Both the position numbers and the translations under genes were made by a program. A stretch of DNA of 53,925 nucleotides from Chara braunii (taxonomy: Eukaryota; Streptophyta; Charophyceae; Charales; Characeae), in assembly GCA_003427395.1 (NCBI GenBank), contig BFEA01000288.1, forward strand, positions 262,392 through 316,316, read 5' to 3'. Positions 41,120-51,165 of this stretch are shown here, piece after piece. The first letter of the stretch is position 1; each line of letters begins with the position of its first letter. The notes under the pieces were generated by a model. It searched no databases. It was given only the letters and a program-made list of their open reading frames with translations, and was not told the DNA's origin.

Positions 41120-41635
41120 GTCCGGGTCTTCGAGGCGTGCCTGTGGTCTTCAGAAGCCTATATACGTTTTCTGGTTCGAAATGTTTATTAGGATAATCAG
41201 ATGAATTGAAAACAGAGTATCTACTATTAAATACTTAGTCATTGTCCTATTTGTGCTTGTCTGTATGCTTGGCTTCGAGAGGTATTCTCTCTGTTCCCGA
41301 GAAAGGACCGGACTTTTCAGGTTTGGGAAAGGTGATCAACTTGGTATGCTGTGTCGTTCTTTTTCCGCTTTCCGATTTAGCTCCTGACTCAATGATGGTC
41401 TGCCATAACAGCGAAGTGCAGGAGACGGGTTGTTTCATGCTGGGCCCTGTCATGTCATCCCCAACATGTATTCTTCTGTTTCCATCAGGATTCGAACTAC
41501 CGGTAGTTACCCATTTGTATGAGAGGGGCCTGTTACCCCCCAACACGTGTAGCATTCTCCGAAAATGACCCTTTATGCGGCTTGTGTTCTGACTCTGTGG
41601 GCGTTAATCGGATCCCGTTATGTTTTTTTTATCAG
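41118..41635 (+). other. Remainder of NASP intron 1
   Basis: No coding sequence. A B-box-like caggattcgaactaccgg (minus strand GTTCGAATCC) at about 41488 hints at a SINE remnant. The intron ends with a T-rich tract and atcag before 41636. Confidence 0.6.
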
Positions 41636-41793
41636 AGTTGAGAAATTCGGGGAGCAATCTCCGCAGTGTGGAAGCGCGTATATCAAGTACGGATCCGCTC
41701 TTCTTCAAAAAGCGCGGTCGGAAGGGGATGTTCTCGACGAAAAGGCTGTGGAGTTAAGCGAAGCCGAAGAGGAGGCGGCGCAAATGCCTTGCG
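41636..41793 (+). CDS. NASP: NASP-type histone chaperone, exon 2
   Basis: The exon lies between a polypyrimidine tract with atcag and a donor gttagt at 41794. It encodes VEKFGEQSPQCGSAYIKYGS, then ALLQKARSEGDVLDEKAVEL and SEAEEEAAQMPC. FGExxPxCxxxYxKYGxALLxKA is the best conserved part of the NASP/SHNi-TPR family, completing the first TPR. The following Glu-rich stretch is where the family has its acidic histone-binding insertion. Known plant NASPs are near 490 residues; only about 107 are covered here. I see no further exon to the end of the window, so intron 2 exceeds 12 kb or the gene is broken. Confidence 0.87.
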
Positions 41794-43329
41794 GTTAGTA
41801 CGATTCCTCTTACCTCTGGTTTACTGCTCGCCTCGTTTTCTCCACGGTACACGGTTTTCGTCTCTCTTCCTTCCCTTTTCTGTTCTTGCCACTCTTTATC
41901 CTGTTCCGGTCGTTCATATTCTTCATCGTGTCTCCTCTCTTCCCCCCCCCTCCCCCCCCTTCCCCGCGCCCTTCTCTCTTGTCCTCGCTGTTATCTAACC
42001 CTTCCTATCGACCTCGGGCATCCCCTCTCTCTGGCCTCTGCCCAGCATCTTTCACTACTTGCTCCGTCACCCTTCCAAGCGGTCTCGGGTTCTCTCTCCC
42101 ATCCTTGCGCGTCGTTCCAGCTTTCCACCGCTTGTGATCCCTCGCTCATTGGGGGTTTTGTTCTTCCTCGCCTCTTGGGGCCAGTAGTTTGGCTTCTGCT
42201 TTCTCTGTCTCTGGCCCTGTTGCTAAGAAGACATACTGTATGTTCCCTCGCTAGCACAACTTCCACCGGTTACGTTTGATTTTACCCCTCGGCCCTTGCA
42301 GGTTTTTTTTTTTCTTTTTCTTTTTTGACCCTTGCAGTTTTAAGAACCGCGTATCACTGGCTGTACCCTCTTAAAGTCTCTGAGGCCTCATCACCACATC
42401 CTCATTTCATCTACCTCGTTTCTCTCCACCGTCGCCCTTGTATGATCATATGTTTCATGTCCCTGGTTCGTGTTGTCATCTTTTGTCCTTGTCTACCTCA
42501 TTTCTCTCCTGCTTCACCCTTTCTCTCGCCTTTCACATCGCCTTGAGTTGTTCCTTACATATCGCCTTTCATATCGCCGTTAATATCTCCTTTCACATTG
42601 CCTTTTAAGTCTCCCCCTTAGTTCCACTTTTAGTCTCGCCTTGCATATCGTCTCGTCTCCCCTAGGCAGCTGGTAGACGTGCGGGCTGCTGGGGGGTGGT
42701 CAAATGCCCTCTCCCTTCCTCCCTGTCTCTCTCTGTTTCATCTCGCCTTTGCACCCAGCTCCCCTTGTTCTTTGTCTGCCTTTCTGTCCATCTTCTCTCG
42801 CCTTCCCTCGGCCAGCGCCGACCTTCTCTCCGCCTCCGCCCACCTCCCTTCCGCCATTGGGATCACCAATCTCCCCTTAGCCTCCCCCTCTCTCCCGTCC
42901 GCCTCCTCCCGCCATGTCCTCTCTCTCTCTCCTCTCCGTCTCCGCCACTTCTCCTCCACCTCCGCTCACCTCTGCTCTGGGCTCCGTTCCTCTGCCCGCA
43001 CATCCGCCATCCCACTGGACATCCCGTTGCCCGCCCCTTTTTTCTTTTTTTTGCTCTTTTTTAACAGTGCGCGCCCACCTCCCCTTGGCCTCATACGACC
43101 TCCTCTCCACCTCCGACGAGCTCCTGTCAGCCTCCGCCCACCTACCTTCCCCCATTGGGATCCATCTCCCCTTGCCCTCCGCCCACCTCGCCTCCTCCTC
43201 CTCTTGCCATCCGCTGCACATGCCGCGGTGCGCGCCAACCTCCCCTTGGCTTCCGCGGACCTCCTGTCCACCTCTGCACGCCTCTCCTCCGCCCACATTC
43301 TCTCCGCGCGGCAAAGACGATTCCTTGGG

Positions 43330-43330
<1 letters not shown>
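41794..43330 (+). other. NASP intron 2, pyrimidine-rich degenerate repeats
   Basis: Strongly C/T-rich on the plus strand. Between about 42780 and 43300 phrases such as cgccattgggatc, ctccccttggcctcc and tccgcccacctc recur about 300 bp apart. Long open frames here come from composition. No gene recognised. Confidence 0.65.

Positions 43331-43374
<44 letters not shown>
43331..43374. repeat. (GA)n microsatellite at gap edge
   Basis: GA tract that runs into the assembly gap. Confidence 0.95.
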
Positions 43375-43847
43375 NNNNNNNNNNNNNNNNNNNNNNNNNN
43401 NNNNNNNNNNNNNNNNNNNNNNNNNNNNNNNNNNNNNNNNNNNNNNNNNNNNNNNNNNNNNNNNNNNNNNNNNNNNNNNNNNNNNNNNNNNNNNNNNNNN
43501 NNNNNNNNNNNNNNNNNNNNNNNNNNNNNNNNNNNNNNNNNNNNNNNNNNNNNNNNNNNNNNNNNNNNNNNNNNNNNNNNNNNNNNNNNNNNNNNNNNNN
43601 NNNNNNNNNNNNNNNNNNNNNNNNNNNNNNNNNNNNNNNNNNNNNNNNNNNNNNNNNNNNNNNNNNNNNNNNNNNNNNNNNNNNNNNNNNNNNNNNNNNN
43701 NNNNNNNNNNNNNNNNNNNNNNNNNNNNNNNNNNNNNNNNNNNNNNNNNNNNNNNNNNNNNNNNNNNNNNNNNNNNNNNNNNNNNNNNNNNNNNNNNNNN
43801 NNNNNNNNNNNNNNNNNNNNNNNNNNNNNNNNNNNNNNNNNNNNNNN
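43375..43847. other. Assembly gap, 473 N
   Basis: N run between a GA microsatellite and an adapter-like sequence. Confidence 0.99.
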
Positions 43848-43864
43848 ATGTGTATAAGAGACAG
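43848..43864 (+). other. Tn5/Nextera mosaic-end adapter remnant (contaminant)
   Basis: ATGTGTATAAGAGACAG equals the last 17 of the 19 bases of the Tn5 mosaic end AGATGTGTATAAGAGACAG used in Nextera libraries. It sits exactly at the gap edge. It is library sequence, not genome. Confidence 0.95.
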
Positions 43865-43906
43865 GAGGAGGAGGAGGAGGAGGAGGAGGAGGAGGAGGAG
43901 GAGGAG
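43865..43906. repeat. (GGA)n microsatellite
   Basis: Pure GGA trinucleotide run directly after the adapter; purine-rich sequence continues to about 44095. Confidence 0.95.
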
Positions 43907-44156
43907 GGAAAGGAACAGCAGGAAGATACAGGGAGGGGAAAGCCGGAAACGAGGGAGGGTAGGGAAGGAGAACGAGATGGAGCTGGGGGAGGAGGAGAGG
44001 GAGGAGGGGGGGAGAGGGGAAGGACGAGCAGAGAAGGGGAAAGCATAGAGGAGGGAAAGGGGGGAGAAGAGGAAAAGTTCAGGGGAAAGTCGTGGGGGCG
44101 GGTGTGAAATGGCACCACATCGCTGCAAAACGTGGCACGATTTTTTTGGGTTTCTC

Positions 44157-44160
44157 TCTT

Positions 44161-44242
<82 letters not shown>
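44157..44242. repeat. (GT)n-(GA)n microsatellite
   Basis: GT tract to about 44182 followed by a GA tract. Confidence 0.95.
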
Positions 44243-44246
<4 letters not shown>

Positions 44247-44370
44247 CATCGGTCGTTTGCCTCCACCCTTCGTGCATCACCTGATGCATTTGCTTTTGCG
44301 AACGAAGCCGCAACAGGTCATCTAGTGATACATACATTTTCCATGCATCTATAAGAATGACCACAACCGG

Positions 44371-44474
44371 CCCGTAATAAACAGTTCCGACCAACGGGCC
44401 TATGGCCCTAGTTCCACTACTGCCCGTAATAAACAGTTCCGACCAACGGGCCTATGGCCCTAGTTCCACTACTC
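44371..44474. repeat. 52-bp tandem duplication
   Basis: cccgtaataaacagttccga and the rest of the 52-bp unit occur at 44371 and 44423, apparently unchanged. Confidence 0.92.
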
Positions 44475-44552
44475 GCCATCCGCCAAGATTTCCAATGCAT
44501 CTGGACAAAAATGATGACCACATGCAATCAAAATGTTGGCGGATGGCGAGTA
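44470..44552. repeat. 17-bp perfect inverted repeat (hairpin)
   Basis: tactcgccatccgccaa (44470-44486) pairs perfectly with ttggcggatggcgagta (44536-44552) across a 49-nt loop. The loop repeats a motif also present at about 44337 (ccatgcatct, gatgaccacat). Confidence 0.9.
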
Positions 44553-44780
44553 CTGCAACGAGGCCCTATAGCTAAGTTGATACACCCTATGGACTGACAT
44601 GAGCTGGAGTCCAGATGGAACTAGTTAAATCGATTTCTGAATTGTCTGGGCCCGGTCATTTCCACAATGATACCTCAAGAGAAGAAAAAAAAAAAGAGGT
44701 TCCTTTTTGGGAGAAAAAAAAACACAACCCGCTGGAATCATATTTACTTCAGGATGCTTGCAGGGGTCCCCTGTATACAC

Positions 44781-45005
44781 TTTTTTTTTTTTTTAACACA
44801 AAGCATACGCTTATTAGATGTACTACAGTGCTCTTTTTTTCACCCAAAAAGACCTTTTATATACAAGCCAGGAAACGGGCCAGGCGTCCCTCACAATGCT
44901 TACGCAGTTCGTCCTTGGAGCCAGGTATCACCGGCGTGACTCGAACGGGTCACTGCAATGACAAACGCCGTATCTCAGCTAACCTACCGCATCAGCAAGA
45001 AATGC
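44781..45005 (-). mobile_element. tRNA-derived SINE (family 2), minus strand
   Basis: On the minus strand a tRNA-like head has an A box in GGTTAGCTGAGATACGG and a B box in CCCGTTCGAGTCACG, about 33 bp apart. A non-tRNA body follows and ends in a run of 14 A (T at 44781-44794 on plus). The body contains gacgcctggcccgtttcctg, which resembles the 3' untranslated region of the LINE at 49.3 kb (gacactggacccgttttcca). The length of about 225 bp fits a SINE. Confidence 0.65.
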
Positions 45006-45389
45006 ACCCCCCTCCCCCCAAAAAGAAAAAAAAAAAAGAAAAAAAGAAAAACATTTTTACCTTTTTTATCACTACGAGCGGGAGAGAGTACTGTGTGCCA
45101 ACAAAAGACAACGGAATCAACCCACAGAGATCAACCTAAGCTGACCAAGCACTCACAAAGTACACACAAGCTAAGCCTACCTACAGTACTGTGCACGTAA
45201 GCCAAACCAAACTAAGTAGACAAGGTTAAGTAGCGGTGGTGGGGCTGCGTGCTGTCCGAGCGGAGTGTGTTGATTGCCGTGTCCGTGGTGTGGTGTTGTG
45301 TGTGTGTGGTGTGAGTTCAAGGAGGCTACAGCCCTGGAGGTGGGCTGGATATCACCACCGGAATGGATCCAGCTTTTATAACACCTCCA

Positions 45390-45460
45390 AGGCTTGTAGT
45401 GGTTACGAGACTTCGTTCGTGAGGCTGAGGGTGCCGGATCGAGGCCGTGCGTGCACGGCG
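45390..45460 (+). mobile_element. tRNA-like SINE head (tentative)
   Basis: A-box-like TTGTAGTGGTTACGAG is followed about 40 bp later by a B-box-like GCCGGATCGAGGCC. There is no clear poly-A tail downstream on the plus strand. Confidence 0.35.
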
Positions 45461-45536
45461 GGGCCCGGTGCCCTAAAATACACGTTGTTCAGTAACTACA
45501 ATTATACACAAGCCAAACCTACAGACATCAATCTAA

Positions 45537-45540
<4 letters not shown>

Positions 45541-45581
<41 letters not shown>
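45541..45581. repeat. Poly-T tract
   Basis: About 38 T. Possibly the poly-A tail of a minus-strand retroelement, but I recognise no body next to it. Confidence 0.85.
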
Positions 45582-45583
<2 letters not shown>

Positions 45584-46112
45584 AAGCTATGTTCTTCTCT
45601 CAATTTCACCTCACACTACCTACCTACCACTACTCCTAATTGTAGGCATACGGGGAACCCCGTAGCAGCCATCAAAAATGACAGGCAATCGTCAGAGGGG
45701 AAAAAAAAAAAAAAAAAAAGAAGGAAAAAGGAAAAGGAAAAGGAAACCAACTGAGGTCGTGACTCTTCAACCCGGAAATGCACCAAGTCCAGGAACTGTC
45801 CCCAGCGACGATGAAACAGTTTCTTTGCCTTAGCAGAGCGCAGCCCTTAGCAAGCACTTGAAGCGACCACTCCGTCAGAATAGTCTGCTTGAGCACAAAC
45901 TTAGTTTCTGCTCTGATCGTTGGCGGTGTCAATCTTTCACCCCACCCCGTCTCAATGCCGAGTTTCGCAGCCCGTCTCAATGCTGAGTTTCGCAGGGTCC
46001 AAAGTGACCGCAGCAGCACTGCTGCTCTCCTCTCAAACTCTCTTCGGCGTAGATGAATGCCAAGTCCCCCTGTTGTCTGCGCGCTGGCGCTCCCAAAAGG
46101 ATGAACTCATCT

Positions 46113-46206
46113 GTCCATAAGGTTTCTGATGGAGAAACAGGAACCGAACTCGATCGGCCTGAGTCCATAAGGTTTCTGATGGAGGAACAGGAACAGAACT
46201 CGATCG
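46113..46206. repeat. 50-bp tandem duplication
   Basis: gtccataaggtttctgatgg and the following bases occur at 46113 and 46163 with few changes. Nearby, gaagccctggatgaccat (about 46303) recurs at about 46575. Confidence 0.85.
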
Positions 46207-47132
46207 TCACTAGGCCCAAAACAGGCTGGAGATTTCACAATGCAGCAAAAAATGCTACAAGGTCCTCAATTCTTGTCCCCGCACACAGGGCACAGAGAGG
46301 CGAAGCCCTGGATGACCATACCGCACACCAAGACGCTGTTGGAAGTGCAAGATAATTGCGATGTCGACTCATCACATCCTGGAGCTGGAGAAAACGTAAC
46401 CTTCTCTCCTCTATGGAAACTTAGAGGTAATAAACGAGCTCAAAACGGTGAAGGCATAAATTACAAGGTCAAGTTAACGCCGTGGTAAGAACCTATTACA
46501 ACAGGCTCGCTTGTTTGACCACTCCGAGGTCCATCAACAGTTTCGTTGAGTCTTGAAGCCAGACTGGGGATGGGAAGCCCTGGATGACCACGCCGTACTT
46601 TGGTAAGGCCGAGGCTAAACGAGTCGTTGAGTCTTGGAGCCAGCCTGTGGCCATCAACCGTCGAGCCGCTATCCAATTGATATCTGCTTTGGGTCTCGAG
46701 GTTTGATATCGGAGGGGGGTTGTATAACGATAGAGCGGCACCCTATCTGTGTCAGAAGATCCCACTTCCCATCCCCAGTCCCTGGGGTCCACCGCAAGTC
46801 ATACGTTGGAGAAAGTAGTACCGAAAAGAAAAAAAGAAAAAAAAAGTGTAGTTTGTAATGGTGAGGTGAATTTGAGATTGGAGTATAGCTTAGATTGAAA
46901 AAGACAAAGTAACGATAACCTACCTATGAAATAAAAAGGCACCACTGCACGCCTCGCTAAAGGAATAATATATATCTTTCGTAAAGGAGGACAAAAATCG
47001 AGAGGTTATCTTTCCATGTTCTCGAGGATGGTATTTTCCAGCTGTTAGCTGAAAATACATTCGCCATTTGGCACATTTAATGCAGCGAGTTCCGATGCCT
47101 ACTCACAGACAGACAGACAGACACGCACACAG

Positions 47133-47138
<6 letters not shown>
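46207..47138. other. NASP intron 2, no gene recognised
   Basis: Contains a repeated tcgttgagtcttgaagcc / tcgttgagtcttggagcc (about 46546 and 46624) and A-rich stretches. No coding signal. Confidence 0.55.
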
Positions 47139-47208
<70 letters not shown>

Positions 47209-47323
47209 ATGCTCGCTTTGAGGCTCGTCTTCTCGGATTGGTGCTCGCTGCAGAGGTAAAATCTTTGAGGGACTTTCCCCGTAGCGCTCTTTCGTGCTTA
47301 CCCTCGGCTGAACGTGGACTACC

Positions 47324-47387
<64 letters not shown>

Positions 47388-47514
47388 GCTCGCTTCGAGG
47401 CTCGTCAGACACGTTCCGGTTCCTGGATTGGTGCTCGCTACACAGATAAAATCGTTGAGGGACTTTCCCCGTAGCGCTCTTTTGCGTTTACCTTCGGCTG
47501 AACGTGGACTACCA
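47139..47514. repeat. Higher-order repeat: GA tract plus ~120-bp unique unit, two copies
   Basis: GA tracts (47139-47204 and 47325-47380) are each followed by the same unit beginning gattgatgctcgctt and ending aacgtggactacca (47204 and 47381). The second copy has about 12 extra bases. The layout resembles the 10.1-10.7 kb repeat with different unique sequence. Confidence 0.88.
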
Positions 47515-47724
47515 GTCGAGTCAGGTTCCCTTATGCAGTGATTATTTCTCGGTATCTCTTTTCATCCCTCTGCAGTGGCCATGACGGTCTTCCTTGGGTG
47601 TGAAATATGTTGAGAGGATCGCAACTGGGCTCTTTTATTGTATGTTTTTTTCATTTTGTGCAAAGGCGGTCGGCCTTGAGATATCATTGCTAATTCCGAT
47701 GCATTTCATTTCACTCGTCCGCTT

Positions 47725-47797
47725 CCGTCTGGATTCGAACTGTGGTCCGCATCTCAACAGTTTATGTGTGTGCCAACTGAGCTGGGTCCAGTGGTAT
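47725..47797 (-). mobile_element. tRNA-derived SINE head (family 1), minus strand
   Basis: Minus-strand A box CAGCTCAGTTGGCAC and B box CAGTTCGAATCCAG with AACTGTTGA and ATGCGGACC between them. This is the same family as 4424-4486, about three quarters identical, and better preserved in its B box. Confidence 0.7.
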
Positions 47798-48380
47798 CCC
47801 TTTTTGATTTAAGGGGGTAGCCGCCAACGTTAATGTGCACCATTCAGCTGCATGGGCTGGTTGATGAGGCTGCTTTTGGCAGCAAGGTACCGAGATAAAA
47901 CCTTCACGCACAAGATCTGGGAGTGCCATGCCTGAAGGTCCTACTACTCGTAATGTTCTCGACGGGTGCGTGAATCTGGTCGCTCAAGTCTAAATAACAT
48001 GCACGTTTGTTTCTTCTCTTATAGAGGCTCTTTTCCAGGTGAACGGCACTCTTTTGCGTGTCATCCAATAGCAGCAGGCCTGGCCGAGATCTTGCATCAC
48101 CGGCTAAGCAGATTAGCAGTAGGCCTCTCATAAGGCCTGGCCAAGATTGCGTCACCGGCTAAGGGCATACTCGCACTAGGTATACCTGGACAAAGTATGG
48201 CTGTAACTGCGCTTGAAATGTTTGGTTTTACTCATCAAGTTCCATCATGTGGATTCGAACACTGGTCTATTTCGAAAATAAAAAACGTAATTGTGCTCGA
48301 ATGTATTCTCAAGTATGTGCCCAGTGCGGGTAAAAGGATTTTCTAATTGCGACCAGATTCCGCCCGTTAGGTCTACCTTA
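47798..48380. other. NASP intron 2, no gene; SINE remnants
   Basis: A local duplication of ggcctggccgagatcttgc / ggcctggccaagattgc with caccggctaag lies at about 48078 and 48137. An isolated B box (GTTCGAATCC on the minus strand) lies at about 48250. Confidence 0.55.
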
Positions 48381-48468
48381 TTCCCCCGAATACGGTCATT
48401 ATAGCTGTATTGGAGGCATCTTTCAGTCCAGATACAGCTATAATGACCGTACGTTGTATTCGGGGGAA
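48381..48468. repeat. Long near-perfect hairpin (30-bp stem)
   Basis: 48381-48392 pairs with 48457-48468 (12 bp) and 48393-48410 pairs with 48432-48449 (18 bp), all perfect. There is a 7-nt bulge (tacgttg) on the 3' arm and a 21-nt loop. The size resembles a small-RNA precursor or a tiny foldback element; no promoter is evident. Confidence 0.92.
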
Positions 48469-49256
48469 GAAGGGTAGTTCCGAGCTCCCAGCTCCCAGCT
48501 CCCCGGCATTGTTGTCTTCAGTGCAGATAACGGGATTATATAGCGTCTCGTTGCTTGGAGCCCTGCGAGCGGCATTGGGCCCTGCGTGTGCGTGTTCTGG
48601 CCCTCGTGCACTACAACGTTTTCGAAATGTACCTGGTCTGCTGGTGGTGGAGATACATTCGGATGGACCAAACATTTTGAATGAATTGGGACCGCCACCA
48701 GAACCAGTTATATTTACAAAGTTATGTAGTAGCCTAGCTGTGGGCATCGCCACACCACTCTTGAAATGTGGAAAATGAGAATGAACTTCCTGCTAGAACA
48801 TGACCAGATGCACACGCCATATTTCGTCTTTTTTGCATTTTGAAAGTTTGGTGTATTTTGTCTTTTGCGCATTTTGAAAGTTTGGTGGCGAGGCCCTGTG
48901 TCGGTGCATACACGAACTGTGGAAATATACAGACCAAGGGCCTCGCTGCACTACTCTTCAATCTTGAGAAATCAAGAGTTCGTCACCGCTGCACTAACTC
49001 TTGACCCCGCGTGCTGAATTTCTATTCAAGAGCTGTCAGATTCTCTCTCGGAAACGTCGAGAGTGAGTCATGGCTGCACTGACTGTGAAAAAGTGCTCTT
49101 AAAAAGAAAAGAAAAAAAGAAAAAGTGCTCTTGATACGGCGCTTCAGGTGGTGTCAGAAACGGTCCTTCGGAGGAGCTCTTGAATCTTCCACAGTTCCCG
49201 CCTGCAGGAGCGCTTTTTTCAAACGAGGCCGACCGGACCCTTCGTGCGGTTTGCAA
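48469..49256. other. NASP intron 2, no gene recognised
   Basis: Open frames on both strands at 48373-48778 lack any domain and include the hairpin. A short duplication gcattttgaaagtttggtg lies at about 48835 and 48869. Confidence 0.55.
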
Positions 49257-49767
49257 TTTTTTTTTTTTTTTTTTTTTTTATTATTATTATTTTTTTTTGA
49301 AATAGCAAGGTTTCATTATAAAAGCAAAAGGAGGCCGGGAATCCCTCCACATTTCAACCCGGAAAGGAGGAACAAACCTCAAAGAAGCATACTGGAAAAC
49401 GGGTCCAGTGTCCCAAGCTCCTAGCATCAATCTTGCTATTCCTAGAAAAAGAGAAAATAGACAAACCAAAACTACCAAAGGACACAAAGGGACGAACTAG
49501 CTCTCTAACTAAAATCCTACATACATCTGACTGGGAGCCTTACCCAGCTTCGCTTCAAAATATTACAGAAACAGCACCAATCAGCTGGACAGCCCTAACA
49601 CGGGTAAGATAACAAACCTACCTGTGTATCCGGCCTGTGAACTCAGTTATGAACTGGACAGGCAATCGGCAGTGGGCCTAAAACGGCCCCAGGGACAGTC
49701 AGACTGAAATATTCGGGCAACCCTTATCATCCTGCGTGACCAATCTTCCTTTGTAGCCCCATGTCCT

Positions 49768-50336
49768 TCAAAACCACTTCGTACCGGCCCTGGAGGCACC
49801 GGCCTTCGCTTTCCTATACCAGTCCGCCCATATACATTGCCTGACTTGGGCCTTTATCCGAGCTTTCAAAACCTCATCAGGAATTCGTTCCTGACGAAAA
49901 ACATGACTGTTTCTTTCTTCCCAAATCACCGACAGTAGGACAGCTCTGAAGACTTGAGCCAAATAAGCTGTGGCCTCCCCCACCCTGGCAGGGCTAGCAG
50001 GTATCCCATCCAAGATGTAATCCTCCGACCAATCCATGCTTGAAAGCTTGAGCTCCTCCCAATGTTTCCTCCACCAGGACAAATCCGTTTGGAGAACGGA
50101 CAATCCACCCAGAGATGGCGCGTGGTTTCCCATGCCCACTTACAGCGGGAGCAACTGAGAGGGACATCCATACCTCTATCCGCCAAAAAGGCTGCCGAAG
50201 GTACCGCTAAGTGCGACTGGATCCATAACAGACTTGCCTGACGCTGGGAGGGAAGCTTCTTCAACAGTTTCCAAAGAGCTACATACTCTTCTCCAGGGTA
50301 GGACTTCATGGCCTGCTTAGCTCTGGCCTTCCTCAC
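49768..50336 (-). pseudogene. LINE 2 ORF2 C-terminus with zf-RVT finger
   Basis: One frame carries CSRCKWAWETTRHLWVDCPF, the C-x2-C, H, C finger of plant LINE ORF2. After a frameshift near 50090 the next frame carries VIWEERNSHVFRQE, the conserved tryptophan/ERN motif, and ends at KWF before a stop at 49768. Confidence 0.82.
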
Positions 50337-50469
50337 CGCTTCAATTGGCTTACGCTTGGACTGTTGTCTCAGAATCTGAACTCCCCATCTGGGACTGTAT
50401 TGGAATAACTGCAGATTAATCGTACCCTGGGCTACTTTCGTCGTCCAGCTCTACCGGAAGGGATGCATT

Positions 50470-51165
50470 TTAACATCTGAAGCAGGCCTTCCTGCCATAC
50501 ATAACTGCGGCCGGGCTACACTGTGCCGGTCTACATTTTCGGCTCGTTAAGAACCTGCAGACCCTGGTATCCTGGGAACAATCCTTAAACAGGTACCAGC
50601 ATGCTTCCTGTAAAGGCTCATTCTGGTGAAGTTGGTCCCTCCAATGTCGTGGGATACCCTCAATCAAAATTTGCAGCTTCTCATCTGCCCGACGCAGGTA
50701 AGGGTGGTCCAATCGTAATTCCTCTTCAGAAATCCAATCTGAATTATCAGGCTTTCTAATGTCCCTCACCGTAAAAATACCCTTCTCCATCCAACGCCTG
50801 CCAAACAAACCTGGATCCTCTGCCGCCGAAAATGGCAGACCTTCCTGGTTTATGATATGCGGGTTATCAAACAAGTGCTCGTTCAATATCTCTGTAAGAG
50901 TTTGGGGCTCTGAATAGTGCGGTGGTTTCAACTGTTTCCATGCACGTAGAACAGACCTCCAAAAGACCGACTTTGGACGCCTGTTCTGAGAAAACAGGAC
51001 CAAACATCCATGTGATTAGATAGATTCCATTCATTACCCAAAATGTACTCTCCTAACTGAACCCAAAACTTATCCTGAGAACCCAGCGCAGCCTTGATAG
51101 GCCACTTGGCCAAAGCTGCTAGATTCTTCATATAAGGGTCTAACAGTCCCAGGCCCCCTTCCTCG
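50470..51165 (-). pseudogene. LINE 2 ORF2 region between RT and zinc finger
   Basis: Beyond a one-base frameshift near 51165 the reading continues as EEGGLGLLDPYMKNLAALAK, then, after another shift near 51000, as FWRSVLRAWKQLKPPHY and later LFGRRWMEKGIFTVRDI. These align with GGLGPLDPE and FGRAWIERGILRVEDL of LINE 1. Confidence 0.8.

Noticed and set aside
41488-41510. Additional SINE copies at 41.49 kb and 48.25 kb
   Set aside because: Only a B-box-like GTTCGAATCC is present at each; without an A box or body they are not listed as elements.
43865-44107. Poly-Glu reading of the GGA repeat as the acidic region of NASP
   Set aside because: It starts at an adapter remnant and a trinucleotide microsatellite, has no splice acceptor, and lacks the conserved NASP TPR sequence on either side.
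48373-48778. Overlapping open frames on both strands around the hairpin
   Set aside because: They include the inverted repeat, show no domain, and neither strand has splice or start context.
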